Shown piece by piece: positions 23,445 to 32,417 of a stretch of DNA of 32,609 nucleotides. Position 1 is the first letter of the stretch. The number at the start of each line of letters is the position of its first letter. A program made the translations under genes and the position numbers. Under the pieces are notes generated by a model, which was given only the letters and a program-made list of their open reading frames with translations, ran no database searches and was not told the DNA's origin. Origin of the DNA: Nitrospira sp. LK70 (lineage in GTDB: Bacteria > Nitrospirota > Nitrospiria > Nitrospirales > Nitrospiraceae); NCBI GenBank assembly GCA_011090425.1, contig PHGD01000048.1:1-32609 (forward strand). The letters run 5' to 3'.

Positions 23445-23476
23445 GAAGGCCCATCCGGGAGGCCGGATGGGCCTTC
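23445..23476 (+). terminator. Strong hairpin terminator after the Mrp/PCP_red pair
   Basis: GAAGGCCCATCCG (23445-23457) and CGGATGGGCCTTC (23464-23476) form a perfect 13-bp stem with a 6-nt loop, followed by AGATTGTTTATG. The T-tract is weak but the stem is very stable and lies 28 nt past the stop. Confidence 0.85.
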
Positions 23477-23511
23477 AGATTGTTTATGTGCATTCGTTCG
23501 GCAGTTCTCGC

Positions 23512-24270
23512 ATGAAGCAGTGGGCTTGTTTACTGTTTGTTCTGGTGCTCATGGTCGCGCAGTCTCCCTGGAGGGAAGATGTGCACGCCCAATCATCGTC
23601 GGAGCATCATCAAATCTCCGTCGCTCCTCCTGCCGCAACAAATAACCCGCACGATGAACATGCCGATGGAGGCTGGGAAGGGTCTGAACAAGGCGTCGCC
23701 TATTCTGAGTTCAACCATCACTTTGCCGGGCTCTTCGTACTACTGTTTGGTCTGGCTGAGTTGGGGCATGCGCTCCGGTACTCGTTGCCATTCTGGACTC
23801 GTCTCATTCTGCCAAGCGCGCTCGGGGTCATCGGAGCCTATCTGCTGGTCTGGAGTGACCATCAGGCCTGGCCGATCGGGCCACTGAGTTTTGTTCGGAC
23901 GTTTTCCGGGCAAGACCCGGAAATTCTCCAGCATAAATTCTACGGAGTGTTTGCCTCTACTGCTGCGGTGAGTGAGGCGCTTCGGCGAATCGGTTGGGCT
24001 CGACACCCAGCCTGGGCGGCTCCATTGCTGTTCTTTGGCTTGACCGGAGCGCTGATGCTCTTTGCCCACTCGCATGGGAATCACCCAGGGAATCACACGA
24101 TCGAGCTGCACCATGCACTTCTCGGAAGCCTTGGTATTGGGGCTGCCGTATCGAATGCTATGGTCTCGTGGACTTCCGGTGCCTCGAATCATCAAGTGAA
24201 GAGGTGGGAAATGGCCTGGGGAGGATTCGTGATCGCAATAGGCATTCAGCTGCTCTTGTATTTCGAGTAG
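23512..24270 (+). CDS. Histidine-rich membrane protein of unknown function, paralogue 1
   Basis: The 252-residue product begins with a signal-like helix (KQWACLLFVLVLMVAQSPW) and a periplasmic His/Asp-rich stretch (SSEHHQIS..NNPHDEHADGG), then about five membrane helices. Conserved blocks shared with the next gene are HHFAGL, GLAELG, WTRL..PS, LLVWS.H.AWP, HKFYGVFA, RHPAWAAPL and FAHSHGNHP..IELHHALLG. The many membrane-border histidines suggest metal or haem binding, but no family is recognised. The frame is open to 23443, yet that region is the terminator, so the ATG at 23512 is preferred. No good ribosome-binding site is visible. It is followed 61 nt later by its paralogue, which implies a tandem duplication. 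Confidence 0.7.
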   Translation: MKQWACLLFVLVLMVAQSPWREDVHAQSSSEHHQISVAPPAATNNPHDEHADGGWEGSEQGVAYSEFNHHFAGLFVLLFGLAELGHALRYSLPFWTRLILPSALGVIGAYLLVWSDHQAWPIGPLSFVRTFSGQDPEILQHKFYGVFASTAAVSEALRRIGWARHPAWAAPLLFFGLTGALMLFAHSHGNHPGNHTIELHHALLGSLGIGAAVSNAMVSWTSGASNHQVKRWEMAWGGFVIAIGIQLLLYFE

Positions 24271-24331
24271 ATGGATGGAACACGTCCATCAAATGAATTG
24301 TCTACGCTTCTATGGAGGAAGGAGTCTCTGC

Positions 24332-25093
24332 ATGAAGCGGTGGTCCTCTCTGCTATGCGCCTTCCCGTTCTTCCTTGTTCCATTCATCCTAACGTCAGAC
24401 GTACAAGCGCAATCACGTTCAGGGCATCAAGTTGTCTCGATCAAAGCAGGTATGACAAGTGATCATTCCGGTGGGCATGCCAATGAAGGTATCGAAATTT
24501 CCACCGACGAGGGCGCTGATTCCGAGTTCATTCATCACGTCATTGGTCTTTGCGATGTGCTGATTGGACTAGCCGAATTAGGCTATGCGTGGCAGTATCC
24601 GCTGCTCTTATGGACTCGTCTCGTTTTCCCGAGTATTGTCGGTGTTACCGGCGTTTTCCTATTGGTGTGGAGTCATCAGGAGGCTTGGCCTCTTGGCTCA
24701 CTCGGCTTTGGTGAGACATTTTTCGGTCAAGACCGGGAAATCGTCGAACACAAATTCTATGGGGTACTTGCAGTAGCCATGGCCTTCTGTGAGGCGCTCC
24801 GTCGAAGCGGCAAGGTTCGGCATCCGGCATGGGCGGCTCCGCTGATTCTTTTGACCTTGGCGTGTGCGCTTCTGTTGTTTGTCCATTCACACGGAAATCA
24901 CCCGGCCAGCGAGAGGATCGAGTTCCACCATGCCGTACTGGGAACTGTGGGAGTCGGCGCCGCCTTATCAAAGGCGATAGCATCATGGATGCCTGGTGCG
25001 TCACGGCAGTTTGTGAAATGGGCGGAAGTGGCTTGGGCGGGCTCTGTGATTCTCTTTGGGCTTCTGCTTCTTGTGTATTCAGAACAGTCCTGA
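24332..25093 (+). CDS. Histidine-rich membrane protein of unknown function, paralogue 2
   Basis: The 253-residue protein shares its whole layout with the preceding gene: signal-like N-terminus (KRWSSLLCAFPFFLVPFIL), a His-containing linker (SDHSGGHANEG), then hydrophobic helices with HHVIGL, GLAELGYA, WTRLVFPS, LLVWSHQEAWP, HKFYGVLA, RHPAWAAPL and FVHSHGNHP..IEFHHAVLG. By eye identity is roughly 45-50%. A strong GGAGGAAGGAG site precedes the ATG, which is why this start was chosen over one at 24275. Conservation of the same His positions in both copies argues for a metal or haem role. Confidence 0.75.
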   Translation: MKRWSSLLCAFPFFLVPFILTSDVQAQSRSGHQVVSIKAGMTSDHSGGHANEGIEISTDEGADSEFIHHVIGLCDVLIGLAELGYAWQYPLLLWTRLVFPSIVGVTGVFLLVWSHQEAWPLGSLGFGETFFGQDREIVEHKFYGVLAVAMAFCEALRRSGKVRHPAWAAPLILLTLACALLLFVHSHGNHPASERIEFHHAVLGTVGVGAALSKAIASWMPGASRQFVKWAEVAWAGSVILFGLLLLVYSEQS

Positions 25094-25232
25094 TACGTGT
25101 GTATGGTGAGTGGCTCGATGCAGTTTGACACCCTTCCGAGGCCTGTGCTACGTCTACGCATCAGATCATTGCAGCATTATTAGGCATCTCTAACCAGCTC
25201 GCAGAGTTCGAGCAGGGATAGAGGAGGATCAC

Positions 25233-25991
25233 ATGGGTGGACATAGTCACTGGGCTACAATCAAACGGCACAAGGGGGCCCAGGACGCGAAGCGCGGAAA
25301 GATCTTCACGCGAATCATCCGGGAGCTGACCATTGCCGCTCGGTCCGGTGGTGACCCAGACGGGAATCCCCGGCTGCGCCTGGCGATTGCCAAGGCCAAG
25401 GAAGCCAATATGCCCGGCGACACGATGAAGAAAGCCGTCCAGCGGGGGACCGGCGAACTACCTGGTGTGACCTATGAGGAATTTTCTTTGGAGGGATATG
25501 GACCCGGCGGGACGGCACTCCTGCTGGAAATCACCAGCGACAACCGGAACCGGACGGTGGCGGAGGTTCGCAGCCTCCTGACGAAGAATCACGGGAATAT
25601 GGCGGAAGCGGGCGCCGTCGCCTGGCAGTTCCATAAGAAGGGGCTCGTCGCGATTGAGAAGGGGAGAGTTGATGAGGATAGGCTTCTTTCGTTGGCTCTC
25701 GACGCGGGTGCAGAAGACGTGAAGGTCGGTGAGAAGAGTTATGAGGTGCTCACCAGTCCTCAAGATTTTGAAGCGGTAAAGAAAGCGTTGGTCGATGCCA
25801 AGATCGAAACGACGCTTGCGGAAATTACGTATCTTCCTCAGAATACCATCAGGCTGGAAGAGAAGTCTGCCGAGCAAATGCTGAAGTTGATGGAAGTCTT
25901 GGACGAGCACGATGACGTCCAAAAGGTCCACGCAAACTTCGATATTCCGGATGAGGTGATGGAGAAAGTTGCCGCGACGACAGCGGGCTGA
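25233..25991 (+). CDS. YebC/PmpR-family protein
   Basis: The 252-residue protein is a complete YebC/PmpR/TACO1-family member. It opens MGGHSHWATIKRHKGAQDAKRGKIFT, contains NPRLRLAIAKAKEANMP and GYGPGGTALLLEITSDNRNRT, and ends with a domain containing YLPQNTIRL. Members were first seen as DNA-binding regulators; recent work links several to easing ribosome stalling at proline-rich sequences. A GAGGAGG site precedes the ATG. It stands directly upstream of ruvA as in many genomes, though ruvC, often between them, is absent. Confidence 0.95.
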   Translation: MGGHSHWATIKRHKGAQDAKRGKIFTRIIRELTIAARSGGDPDGNPRLRLAIAKAKEANMPGDTMKKAVQRGTGELPGVTYEEFSLEGYGPGGTALLLEITSDNRNRTVAEVRSLLTKNHGNMAEAGAVAWQFHKKGLVAIEKGRVDEDRLLSLALDAGAEDVKVGEKSYEVLTSPQDFEAVKKALVDAKIETTLAEITYLPQNTIRLEEKSAEQMLKLMEVLDEHDDVQKVHANFDIPDEVMEKVAATTAG

Positions 25992-26037
25992 CCATTATCC
26001 ACCCATCATGGTTGTTCCCCTCGGATAACGAGACGAG

Positions 26038-26646
26038 ATGATCGCCTTTCTCACGGGGCGGTTGGCATTCAAGGCACCTACCCACCTCACGCTCGATGTG
26101 CAGGGGGTCGGGTACGAAGTTCATATTCCACTCAGCACCTATTACTCCCTTCCGAATCTTGACGAAGTCACCGCGCTGAATATTCATACACATCTCCGCG
26201 AAGACGCGATTCAGCTCTTCGGCTTTCTCTCGCAAAGCGAGAAGGAATCGTTCCTGCTGTTGACGAGCGTGTCGGGCATCGGCCCCAAACTCGCCCTCAG
26301 TGTGCTGTCGAGCCTGTCGATCACGGATCTTGTTCGTGCGATCCAGTCTGAGGATGTCGAAAAGCTTGCGACCGTTCCCGGGATCGGGAAAAAATCGGCG
26401 GGGCGTATCACGCTTGAACTGAAAGATAAGGTGGGCAAGATACAGGGTGTTCGTCCCCAAGCCAGTACCCCTGATGCACCTGAGTTGGATGGCCTGTACG
26501 AGGATGCACTCTCCGCTCTGATAAACTTGGGTTATCGTTCCCAGGATGCCAAGGAAGCCTTGACGCGTGTGACAAAGGCGGCGACAGGATCGTTGGCGCT
26601 GAAAGATCTCATCCGCAAAGGGCTTACGGAGCTAGCAAGGGGGTAA
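26038..26646 (+). CDS. ruvA: Holliday junction branch-migration protein RuvA
   Basis: The 202-residue protein has the three RuvA domains: an N-terminal OB fold (MIAFLTGRLAFKAPTHLTLDVQGVGYEVHIP), a double helix-hairpin-helix domain (SGIGPKLALSVLSSL and VPGIGKKSAGRITLELKDK) that binds the junction, and a small C-terminal domain (ALINLGYRSQDAKEALTRV) that contacts RuvB. Length is normal. It starts 46 nt after yebC and ends 4 nt before a small cysteine-rich gene inserted between it and ruvB. Confidence 0.97.
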   Translation: MIAFLTGRLAFKAPTHLTLDVQGVGYEVHIPLSTYYSLPNLDEVTALNIHTHLREDAIQLFGFLSQSEKESFLLLTSVSGIGPKLALSVLSSLSITDLVRAIQSEDVEKLATVPGIGKKSAGRITLELKDKVGKIQGVRPQASTPDAPELDGLYEDALSALINLGYRSQDAKEALTRVTKAATGSLALKDLIRKGLTELARG

Positions 26647-26650
26647 GTCT

Positions 26651-27139
26651 ATGCTGCTCGACCTCAGGAACATCGGTAAGATGCTCGCGTACGGCATCTC
26701 GATCGGGGCCGTGCTCTCGGTCACGTTCCCATCTTGGAGTCTCGCGCAGCAGACTACTGAGACGAAAAGTATCAGAATGACCTGCGGAGCCTGCCCGGAT
26801 GGGTATGCGACGACCGGCGTCACCCAGTCTGTGGAAATCTGCAAGGACGACGACCCGACTCTCGTGCAATGTGTGCCGCTGGGGGCAAACATGCTGGGCG
26901 TGTGCGGATCCTGTCCAGAGGGCTATGCCGAAATCGGCAGTTCCTCAGTTCCTGCTCGGTGTGGGAGCAAAGACGGTGGCCGGCTGACACAATGTCAGTT
27001 GAAAACAATGGAGCAGAATTTTCCCGACTCGACCCAGGGATATAAGAGATGTCCTCCTGATTGCGGCAGTACAGCCCAACCTGGTCAAGGAACTCTACCA
27101 CCACCCCCGAAGTATCAACAGATGCCGGGGAGCAAGTAG
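26651..27139 (+). CDS. Small secreted cysteine-rich protein between ruvA and ruvB
   Basis: The 162-residue product has a signal peptide (MLAYGISIGAVLSVTFPSWSLA) and two tandem repeats of about 30 residues: CGACPDGYATTG then C and QC, and CGSCPEGYAEIG then C and QC. Each repeat holds four cysteines, and a final RCPPDC adds two, for ten in all, so it should be disulfide-bonded or metal-binding outside the cytoplasm. The end is proline-rich. An AAGGGGG site sits right at the ruvA stop and the start is 4 nt on, so it is translated as part of the yebC-ruvA-ruvB operon even though its export makes a direct role in recombination unlikely. No family was recognised. Confidence 0.75.
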   Translation: MLLDLRNIGKMLAYGISIGAVLSVTFPSWSLAQQTTETKSIRMTCGACPDGYATTGVTQSVEICKDDDPTLVQCVPLGANMLGVCGSCPEGYAEIGSSSVPARCGSKDGGRLTQCQLKTMEQNFPDSTQGYKRCPPDCGSTAQPGQGTLPPPPKYQQMPGSK

Positions 27140-27154
27140 ACAGAGGATCGCACC

Positions 27155-28159
27155 ATGACGGAACGTTTCGTGACCAATCGCGCCACGGACGAAGAGCGGG
27201 GTCAGGAGAATGTGCTTCGACCTCAGTCGCTCGATGAGTACGTCGGCCAAGACAAGATGAAGGAATCACTTCGAATTTGTATCGAAGCGGCCAAGCGGCG
27301 GGAAGAGGCACTCGACCATGCCATCTTCTACGGACCGCCCGGCCTTGGAAAGACGACGATTGCCCACATTATTGCCAAGGAGATGGGCGCATCATTGCGG
27401 TCGACGTCAGGGTTGGTCTTAGCCCATGCCGGCGATGTGGCGGCGATTCTGACCAATCTTCAGGAGCATGATGTGCTCTTTATCGATGAGATTCACCGGC
27501 TGCCCGCGGCCGTTGAGGAGGCCCTGTATCCGGCTATGGAGGATTTTCAGCTGGATCTGATGATTGGACAGGGGCCTGCTGCGAGAACGGTCAAGCTTGA
27601 TTTGCCTCCTTTCACGCTTGTGGGAGCGACGACCAGGGCCGGTTCTCTGACGTCCCCGCTGCGGGATCGATTCGGCTTAGTCTATCGGCTGGAGTTTTAT
27701 GGGGCGTCCGACCTGGAGACGATTGTGACGCGCTCGGCCGGAGTCTTAGGTATTGGGATTGATCGGGCTGGTGCCGAGGAAATCTCACGTCGAGCGCGTG
27801 GAACACCGCGAATCGTGAACCGGCTGATTAAGAGGATCAGGGATTATGCCCAAGTCAAGGCTGATGGGTATATCACCGAACAGGTGGCCAAGGAAGGATT
27901 AGCCTGGGTTGGGATTGACGAGGCAGGTTTTGACGACATGGACCGCAAAATCCTGATCACAATCATCGAGAAGTTCAATGGAGGACCCGTCGGTGTAGAG
28001 TCCTTGGCTGCCGCAGTCCAGGAAGACAAGGGAACCATCGAGGACGTGTATGAGCCCTACCTCATCCAAGCCGGGTTCCTGGATCGTACCGGTCGCGGCC
28101 GACAAGTGACTCGTTTGGCGTACGATCACTTCAAACGACCATCTCCCTTGCTGATGTAA
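27155..28159 (+). CDS. ruvB: Holliday junction branch-migration ATPase RuvB
   Basis: The 334-residue AAA+ motor drives branch migration with RuvA. It has [17 protein letters not shown] (Walker A, residues about 59-72), LFIDEIHRL (Walker B), [18 protein letters not shown] (sensor 1 and arginine-finger region), [18 protein letters not shown] (sensor 2) and the winged-helix end with [15 protein letters not shown]. The segment after Walker A reads [12 protein letters not shown] where most RuvB proteins have TSGPA, a small departure. Length and start are normal; it begins 15 nt after the cysteine-rich gene. Confidence 0.97.
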   Translation: MTERFVTNRATDEERGQENVLRPQSLDEYVGQDKMKESLRICIEAAKRREEALDHAIFYGPPGLGKTTIAHIIAKEMGASLRSTSGLVLAHAGDVAAILTNLQEHDVLFIDEIHRLPAAVEEALYPAMEDFQLDLMIGQGPAARTVKLDLPPFTLVGATTRAGSLTSPLRDRFGLVYRLEFYGASDLETIVTRSAGVLGIGIDRAGAEEISRRARGTPRIVNRLIKRIRDYAQVKADGYITEQVAKEGLAWVGIDEAGFDDMDRKILITIIEKFNGGPVGVESLAAAVQEDKGTIEDVYEPYLIQAGFLDRTGRGRQVTRLAYDHFKRPSPLLM

Positions 28160-28320
28160 GCCCTGTATGGTTGAATGCATCGAAACTCCTGATATCCAAG
28201 CGCTATCCTTGCAATAGATTCCATCGTTCCTGTAGAATTCTCCACTTGCCGATGTGATCCCCCTCCCGTCGCAGGGATGAGGTAGTCCTCCCGGGTCTGA
28301 CGTCAGAGGTTCGGCTCACC

Positions 28321-29397
28321 ATGCCAAGAGATATGTTTGAACATCGCAAAGAAATCGACAGGATCGATGATGAAATCGTTCGGCTGCTCAATGAGCGGTC
28401 GAAGAGTGTCATCGAAATCGGCAAACTTAAGAAGGAAAAGGATCCAGCAGCCAACTTCCATACTGCGGGTCGAGAAGCTGAAATTACCGAACGATTAACG
28501 AAGCTCAACAGGGGCCCGTTTCCCAGCGACGCCATCCGATCGGTGTATCGTGAAATCATGTCGGCTTCGTTGTCGCTGGAGGCGCCGCAGAAGGTCGCGT
28601 ATCTGGGACCGCGAGCGACCTTTACCCACATGGCTTGCATGCAGAAGTTCGGTTCGTCGGTGCAATATATGGCCGTTCATAGCATCAAGGAAGTGTTCAG
28701 CGAAGTTGAGCGAGGCCGGGCCAATTTTGGTGTGGTGCCGATCGAAAACACCACGGAGGGCGTGGTGAATCACACTCTCGACATGTTTATCGATTCCAAT
28801 TTGACGATCTACGGAGAGGTCCTTCAGGAGGTCTCACATCACCTCCTCTCGCAATCAGGACTCATCGAGGATGTGAAGAAAATCTATTCTCACCCCCATG
28901 CCCTTGCGCAATGTCGGAACTGGTTAGAGACCAATCTTCCGCATGTGCCGACGGTTGAAGTCGCAAGTACCGCCCGGGCAGCCGAACTGTGCATAGATGA
29001 ACCAGCATCGGCTGCCATTGCGTCGGAATTAGCCGGTCAGCTGTATGGGCTCAAAGTAATTAAGGCCCGCATCGAAGATAACCTCAACAACTTTACTCGT
29101 TTCCTGATTCTGTCGCAGAAGCCGTCAGAGCGAACGGGGAAAGATAAAACGTCGTTAATGCTGTCGGTCAAGGATAAAGTCGGTGCCCTGTATGACCTCC
29201 TCCGCCCATTTGCTTCTCACGGAATCAACATGACCAAGATAGAATCTCGTCCCTCCCAGCGAAAGGCTTGGGAGTATATTTTTTTCGTGGATGTCGAAGG
29301 CCATATCAATGAGGAGCGCGTCAATCGAGCGGTGGAAGAAGTAAAGGGACGCTGTCTCTTCATGAAGATTTTGGGTTCTTACCCAATCCATAACTGA
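28321..29397 (+). CDS. pheA: Bifunctional chorismate mutase/prephenate dehydratase (P-protein)
   Basis: The 358-residue enzyme converts chorismate to prephenate and on to phenylpyruvate for phenylalanine. Residues about 5-90 are an AroQ-type chorismate mutase (RKEIDRIDDEIVRLLNERSKSVIEIGKLKK), about 92-270 the prephenate dehydratase (VAYLGPRATFTHMA, GVVPIENTTEGVV, NNFTRFLIL), and about 280-358 an ACT domain (SLMLSVKDKVGALYDLLRPF, NMTKIESRPS, YIFFVDVEG) that should sense phenylalanine. It is the first gene of a tight aromatic operon; hisC starts 2 nt after its stop. A second ATG at 28333 is possible. Confidence 0.97.
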   Translation: MPRDMFEHRKEIDRIDDEIVRLLNERSKSVIEIGKLKKEKDPAANFHTAGREAEITERLTKLNRGPFPSDAIRSVYREIMSASLSLEAPQKVAYLGPRATFTHMACMQKFGSSVQYMAVHSIKEVFSEVERGRANFGVVPIENTTEGVVNHTLDMFIDSNLTIYGEVLQEVSHHLLSQSGLIEDVKKIYSHPHALAQCRNWLETNLPHVPTVEVASTARAAELCIDEPASAAIASELAGQLYGLKVIKARIEDNLNNFTRFLILSQKPSERTGKDKTSLMLSVKDKVGALYDLLRPFASHGINMTKIESRPSQRKAWEYIFFVDVEGHINEERVNRAVEEVKGRCLFMKILGSYPIHN

Positions 29398-29399
29398 CC

Positions 29400-30506
29400 A
29401 TGGCGCTCCAGGTTCATCCAGATATCCTCTCGCTCAGTCCGTACGTCCCAGGTAAACCGATCGATGAACTACAGCGAGAGCTTGGCCTTACCCGGATCAT
29501 CAAGCTTGCCTCCAACGAAAATCCACTCGGGCCTTCACCGAAAGCAGTGGAAGCGCTGAGCAGGGCGCAGGATATGCTGCATCGATATCCTGACGGGGGC
29601 GCCTATCGACTTCGACAGGCGATCGCCGATCGTTGGAAGGTGGCAAGAGAGCAAGTCATTCTAGGTAACGGGTCCGATGAGATCCTTGGCTTGTTGGCTA
29701 AGACGTTCTTGACTCCGGGTGATGAAGCCATCATGGCCGATCACACGTTTGTCATCTATAAAATGGAGGTCACTGCCGTCCATGGCAAGCCGGTGGTCGT
29801 ACCACTGGTCAACTGGACGCACGACCTTGAGTCCATGCTACGTGTCGTGACATCTCGAACCAGGTTACTCTTTCTCTGCAATCCAAATAATCCGACGGGG
29901 ACCATCGTATCCGAGGAAGCAGTCAATCGACTCATGGCAAAATTGCCTGAAGATGTCATCGTCGTGTTTGACGAAGCGTACTTTGAGTATGTCCGCAGTC
30001 CTCGATTTCCCGATGCGATGGCCTACGTGAAAAAGGGACGGAACGCGATCGTGTTAAGAACATTCTCTAAAATCTATGGGTTAGCGGGATTGCGCGTCGG
30101 GTATGGCATCAGCACGTTGGAGATCATCGACCTGCTCAATAGAGTTCGCCCCCCGTTCAATGCGAACAGTCTCGCCCAGAGAGCCGCGCTGGCAGCGTTG
30201 GAAGATGACGAACATGTGGCCAAGAGCCGGACAGTTAACGTGGCAGGGATGGAACAGTTGGAACGGGGGTTGGGTGCGCTAGGTATTACTTCGGTCCCGA
30301 GCGAGACGAATTTTCTCTATTTTGACGCAAATCAGAATGGGCGACTGGTGTTCGAAGCATTGCTGCGAGAGGGGATTATTGTGCGCCATATCGATGGAGC
30401 CATGCTCCGTGTCACCATTGGTCAGCCCGACGAAAATGCCGCCTTTCTCCAAGCCCTCGAGAAGGTCTTGCATGGAGAAAGAGAAGCAATAGCGAGGAAA
30501 TTATGA
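29400..30506 (+). CDS. hisC: Histidinol-phosphate/aromatic aminotransferase
   Basis: The 368-residue PLP enzyme is a fold-type I HisC. It has IIKLASNENPLGPSP, LGNGSDEILGLLA, CNPNNPTGT, VFDEAYFEYV and the lysine motif RTFSKIYGLAGLRVGYG, where the Lys binds PLP. HisC proteins make histidinol phosphate, and many also aminate phenylpyruvate or 4-hydroxyphenylpyruvate. Lying between pheA and the DAHP synthase gene, with tyrA downstream and no his genes nearby, it may serve mainly, or also, the last step of Phe/Tyr synthesis. Its stop overlaps the next start (ATGA). Confidence 0.92.
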   Translation: MALQVHPDILSLSPYVPGKPIDELQRELGLTRIIKLASNENPLGPSPKAVEALSRAQDMLHRYPDGGAYRLRQAIADRWKVAREQVILGNGSDEILGLLAKTFLTPGDEAIMADHTFVIYKMEVTAVHGKPVVVPLVNWTHDLESMLRVVTSRTRLLFLCNPNNPTGTIVSEEAVNRLMAKLPEDVIVVFDEAYFEYVRSPRFPDAMAYVKKGRNAIVLRTFSKIYGLAGLRVGYGISTLEIIDLLNRVRPPFNANSLAQRAALAALEDDEHVAKSRTVNVAGMEQLERGLGALGITSVPSETNFLYFDANQNGRLVFEALLREGIIVRHIDGAMLRVTIGQPDENAAFLQALEKVLHGEREAIARKL

Positions 30507-31516
30507 TTATCGTGTTGAAACCAGAAGCGTCGGAAAGCGAAGTCGACCATATCATCGACCGATTGAGAGATCTAGGCTTGAAATCGCAGATATCCACCGG
30601 CCAGGAGCGTACAATTATCGGCGTCATCGGAGACGACCGCATCCTGCACAATCAGCCTTTGACGGCGCTTCCTGGCGTAGAAAGTGTCTTGCCGATCCTT
30701 GCTCCCTGGAAACTGGTCAGTCGTGAGTTTAAAAAGGAAGCCACCATCATCGATGTCAGCGGTGTTAACATCGGGGCCAAAAAACTGGCCATCATGGCGG
30801 GGCCCTGCGCGGTCGAGCGACTTGAGCTTACGGTGGGGATTGCACATGAAGTGAAGGCTTCTGGGGCCACGATTCTTCGTGGAGGGGCCTACAAGCCTAG
30901 AACGTCGCCTTATTCCTTTCAAGGGTTGGGTCGTGAAGGGTTGGATTACTTGGTCGAAGCAAGAAAACAAACCGGGTTGCCGGTCGTCAGTGAGATCTTG
31001 GACACGAGGGACATCGAACTCTTTCTCGAAAAGGCGGACATCATTCAGATCGGCGCTCGGAACATGCAGAACTTCGAGCTCCTCAAGGAGGTCGGCGCGT
31101 ACGACAAGCCGGTACTCCTGAAACGGGGCCTGTCGGCGACGATTAAAGAGTTTCTCCTGTCGGCCGAGTACATCATGTCACGCGGCAACCAGAACGTCAT
31201 GCTGTGCGAGCGGGGCATTCGCACGTTCGAAACTCAATATCGAAATACCCTGGATCTCGCGGCTATTCCCACATTGAAGGAGCTCTCTCATCTCCCGGTT
31301 ATCGTCGATCCCAGCCATGCCACTGGGAAGTGGGATCTTGTCGCTCCAATGTCTAAGGCCGCAGTTGCAGCCGGGGCCGACGGCCTGCTCATCGAAGTTC
31401 ATTCGAACCCAGAATGCGCGCTGTGTGACGGTGAAGAGTCCATCAAGCCCTCAAAGTTCAAGGCGTTGATGACTGATCTTAAAAATATCGCGAAGGCCGT
31501 AGGCAGAGAGCTGTAA
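30503..31516 (+). CDS. aroF: 3-Deoxy-7-phosphoheptulonate (DAHP) synthase, type I-beta
   Basis: The 337-residue protein makes DAHP from phosphoenolpyruvate and erythrose 4-phosphate, the entry to the shikimate pathway. Residues about 1-75 are a ferredoxin-like regulatory domain ([20 protein letters not shown]), as in the Thermotoga-type enzyme, where it allows tyrosine or phenylalanine feedback. The barrel follows with [56 protein letters not shown] and [11 protein letters not shown]. It overlaps hisC by 4 nt and is 7 nt from tyrA. Confidence 0.96.
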   Translation: MIIVLKPEASESEVDHIIDRLRDLGLKSQISTGQERTIIGVIGDDRILHNQPLTALPGVESVLPILAPWKLVSREFKKEATIIDVSGVNIGAKKLAIMAGPCAVERLELTVGIAHEVKASGATILRGGAYKPRTSPYSFQGLGREGLDYLVEARKQTGLPVVSEILDTRDIELFLEKADIIQIGARNMQNFELLKEVGAYDKPVLLKRGLSATIKEFLLSAEYIMSRGNQNVMLCERGIRTFETQYRNTLDLAAIPTLKELSHLPVIVDPSHATGKWDLVAPMSKAAVAAGADGLLIEVHSNPECALCDGEESIKPSKFKALMTDLKNIAKAVGREL

Positions 31517-31523
31517 AGTCGGT

Positions 31524-32417
31524 ATGGCCGTTCATTTCAAGCAGGTTGCCATCATTGGAGTGGGGCTGATCGGCGGATCACTCGGTATGATCCTTCGGCG
31601 AAAAGCCTTGGCAGACCTGGTTGTCGGTGTCGGCCGGCGTATCGAGAATCTCAAGACCGCCGTCGCTTTGGGTGCAATCGATCGATATGTAGCCGACCCT
31701 CAAGAGGGTGTGCGTGGCGCTGACTTGGTGGTCCTCGCGACACCTGTCGATACCTATGAGCGACACCTCCATGAATGGGCCCACTGTCTGGCCCCTGGCG
31801 CGATCGTCAGTGATGTGGGCAGTGTGAAAGGAACCTTGGTCGAACGGTCGGAATCGGCTTTGCCGACAAGCGTGCACTTTGTGGGGGCCCATCCGATCGC
31901 AGGAAAGGAAAAGACGGGGGTCGCTGCCGGGTCGGATCAGCTGTTCAAGGGCGCACGCTGCATTCTCACCCCGACAAACCGAACGGATCCAACGGCACTG
32001 GAGCGAGTCAGGCAACTGTGGGAGGAGGCCGGTTCGATTGTCTTAACGATGGATCCGTATCTGCATGACCAAATCCTCGGCGCAGTCAGTCATCTGCCCC
32101 ATGTAGTCGCCTTCGCCCTTATGAATGCCTTGGCCGAGCTTCGTGACCAGCAAGTGCCTTCCTTGGATCTTGTCGGCCATTCTGGGGGAGGATTACGGGA
32201 TACCACCAGGATCGCCGCGAGTTCTCCCGAAATGTGGCGAGACATTTTCTTGTGGAATCGGGATAATGTGGTGTCCTATATCGACCGGTATGCACAGGCC
32301 TTGGAAGAATTGAAGCAAGTGATTAAGAGTGGGGATGCGGCCGCAATTGAAAAGTTGCTTGAACGTGCCAAAGATGAGCGTGAAAAATTGAATAGTTCTT
32401 CTCCGAGTAACTCATGA
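31524..32417 (+). CDS. tyrA: Prephenate dehydrogenase
   Basis: The 297-residue enzyme oxidatively decarboxylates prephenate toward tyrosine with NAD(P). It has the N-terminal dinucleotide-binding motif VAIIGVGLIGGSLGM, DLVVLATPVD, SDVGSVKGTLVE, the catalytic-histidine segment FVGAHPIAGKEKTG, and the C-terminal helical domain with DLVGHSGGGLRDTTRIAAS. There is no ACT domain. Its TGA overlaps the start of aroA (ATGA), so translation is coupled. It competes with pheA for prephenate within the same operon. Confidence 0.96.
   Translation: MAVHFKQVAIIGVGLIGGSLGMILRRKALADLVVGVGRRIENLKTAVALGAIDRYVADPQEGVRGADLVVLATPVDTYERHLHEWAHCLAPGAIVSDVGSVKGTLVERSESALPTSVHFVGAHPIAGKEKTGVAAGSDQLFKGARCILTPTNRTDPTALERVRQLWEEAGSIVLTMDPYLHDQILGAVSHLPHVVAFALMNALAELRDQQVPSLDLVGHSGGGLRDTTRIAASSPEMWRDIFLWNRDNVVSYIDRYAQALEELKQVIKSGDAAAIEKLLERAKDEREKLNSSSPSNS

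Noticed and set aside
23443..23511. Upstream start for the first His-rich membrane protein
   Set aside because: This region forms a perfect 13-bp-stem terminator, so it is unlikely to be translated.
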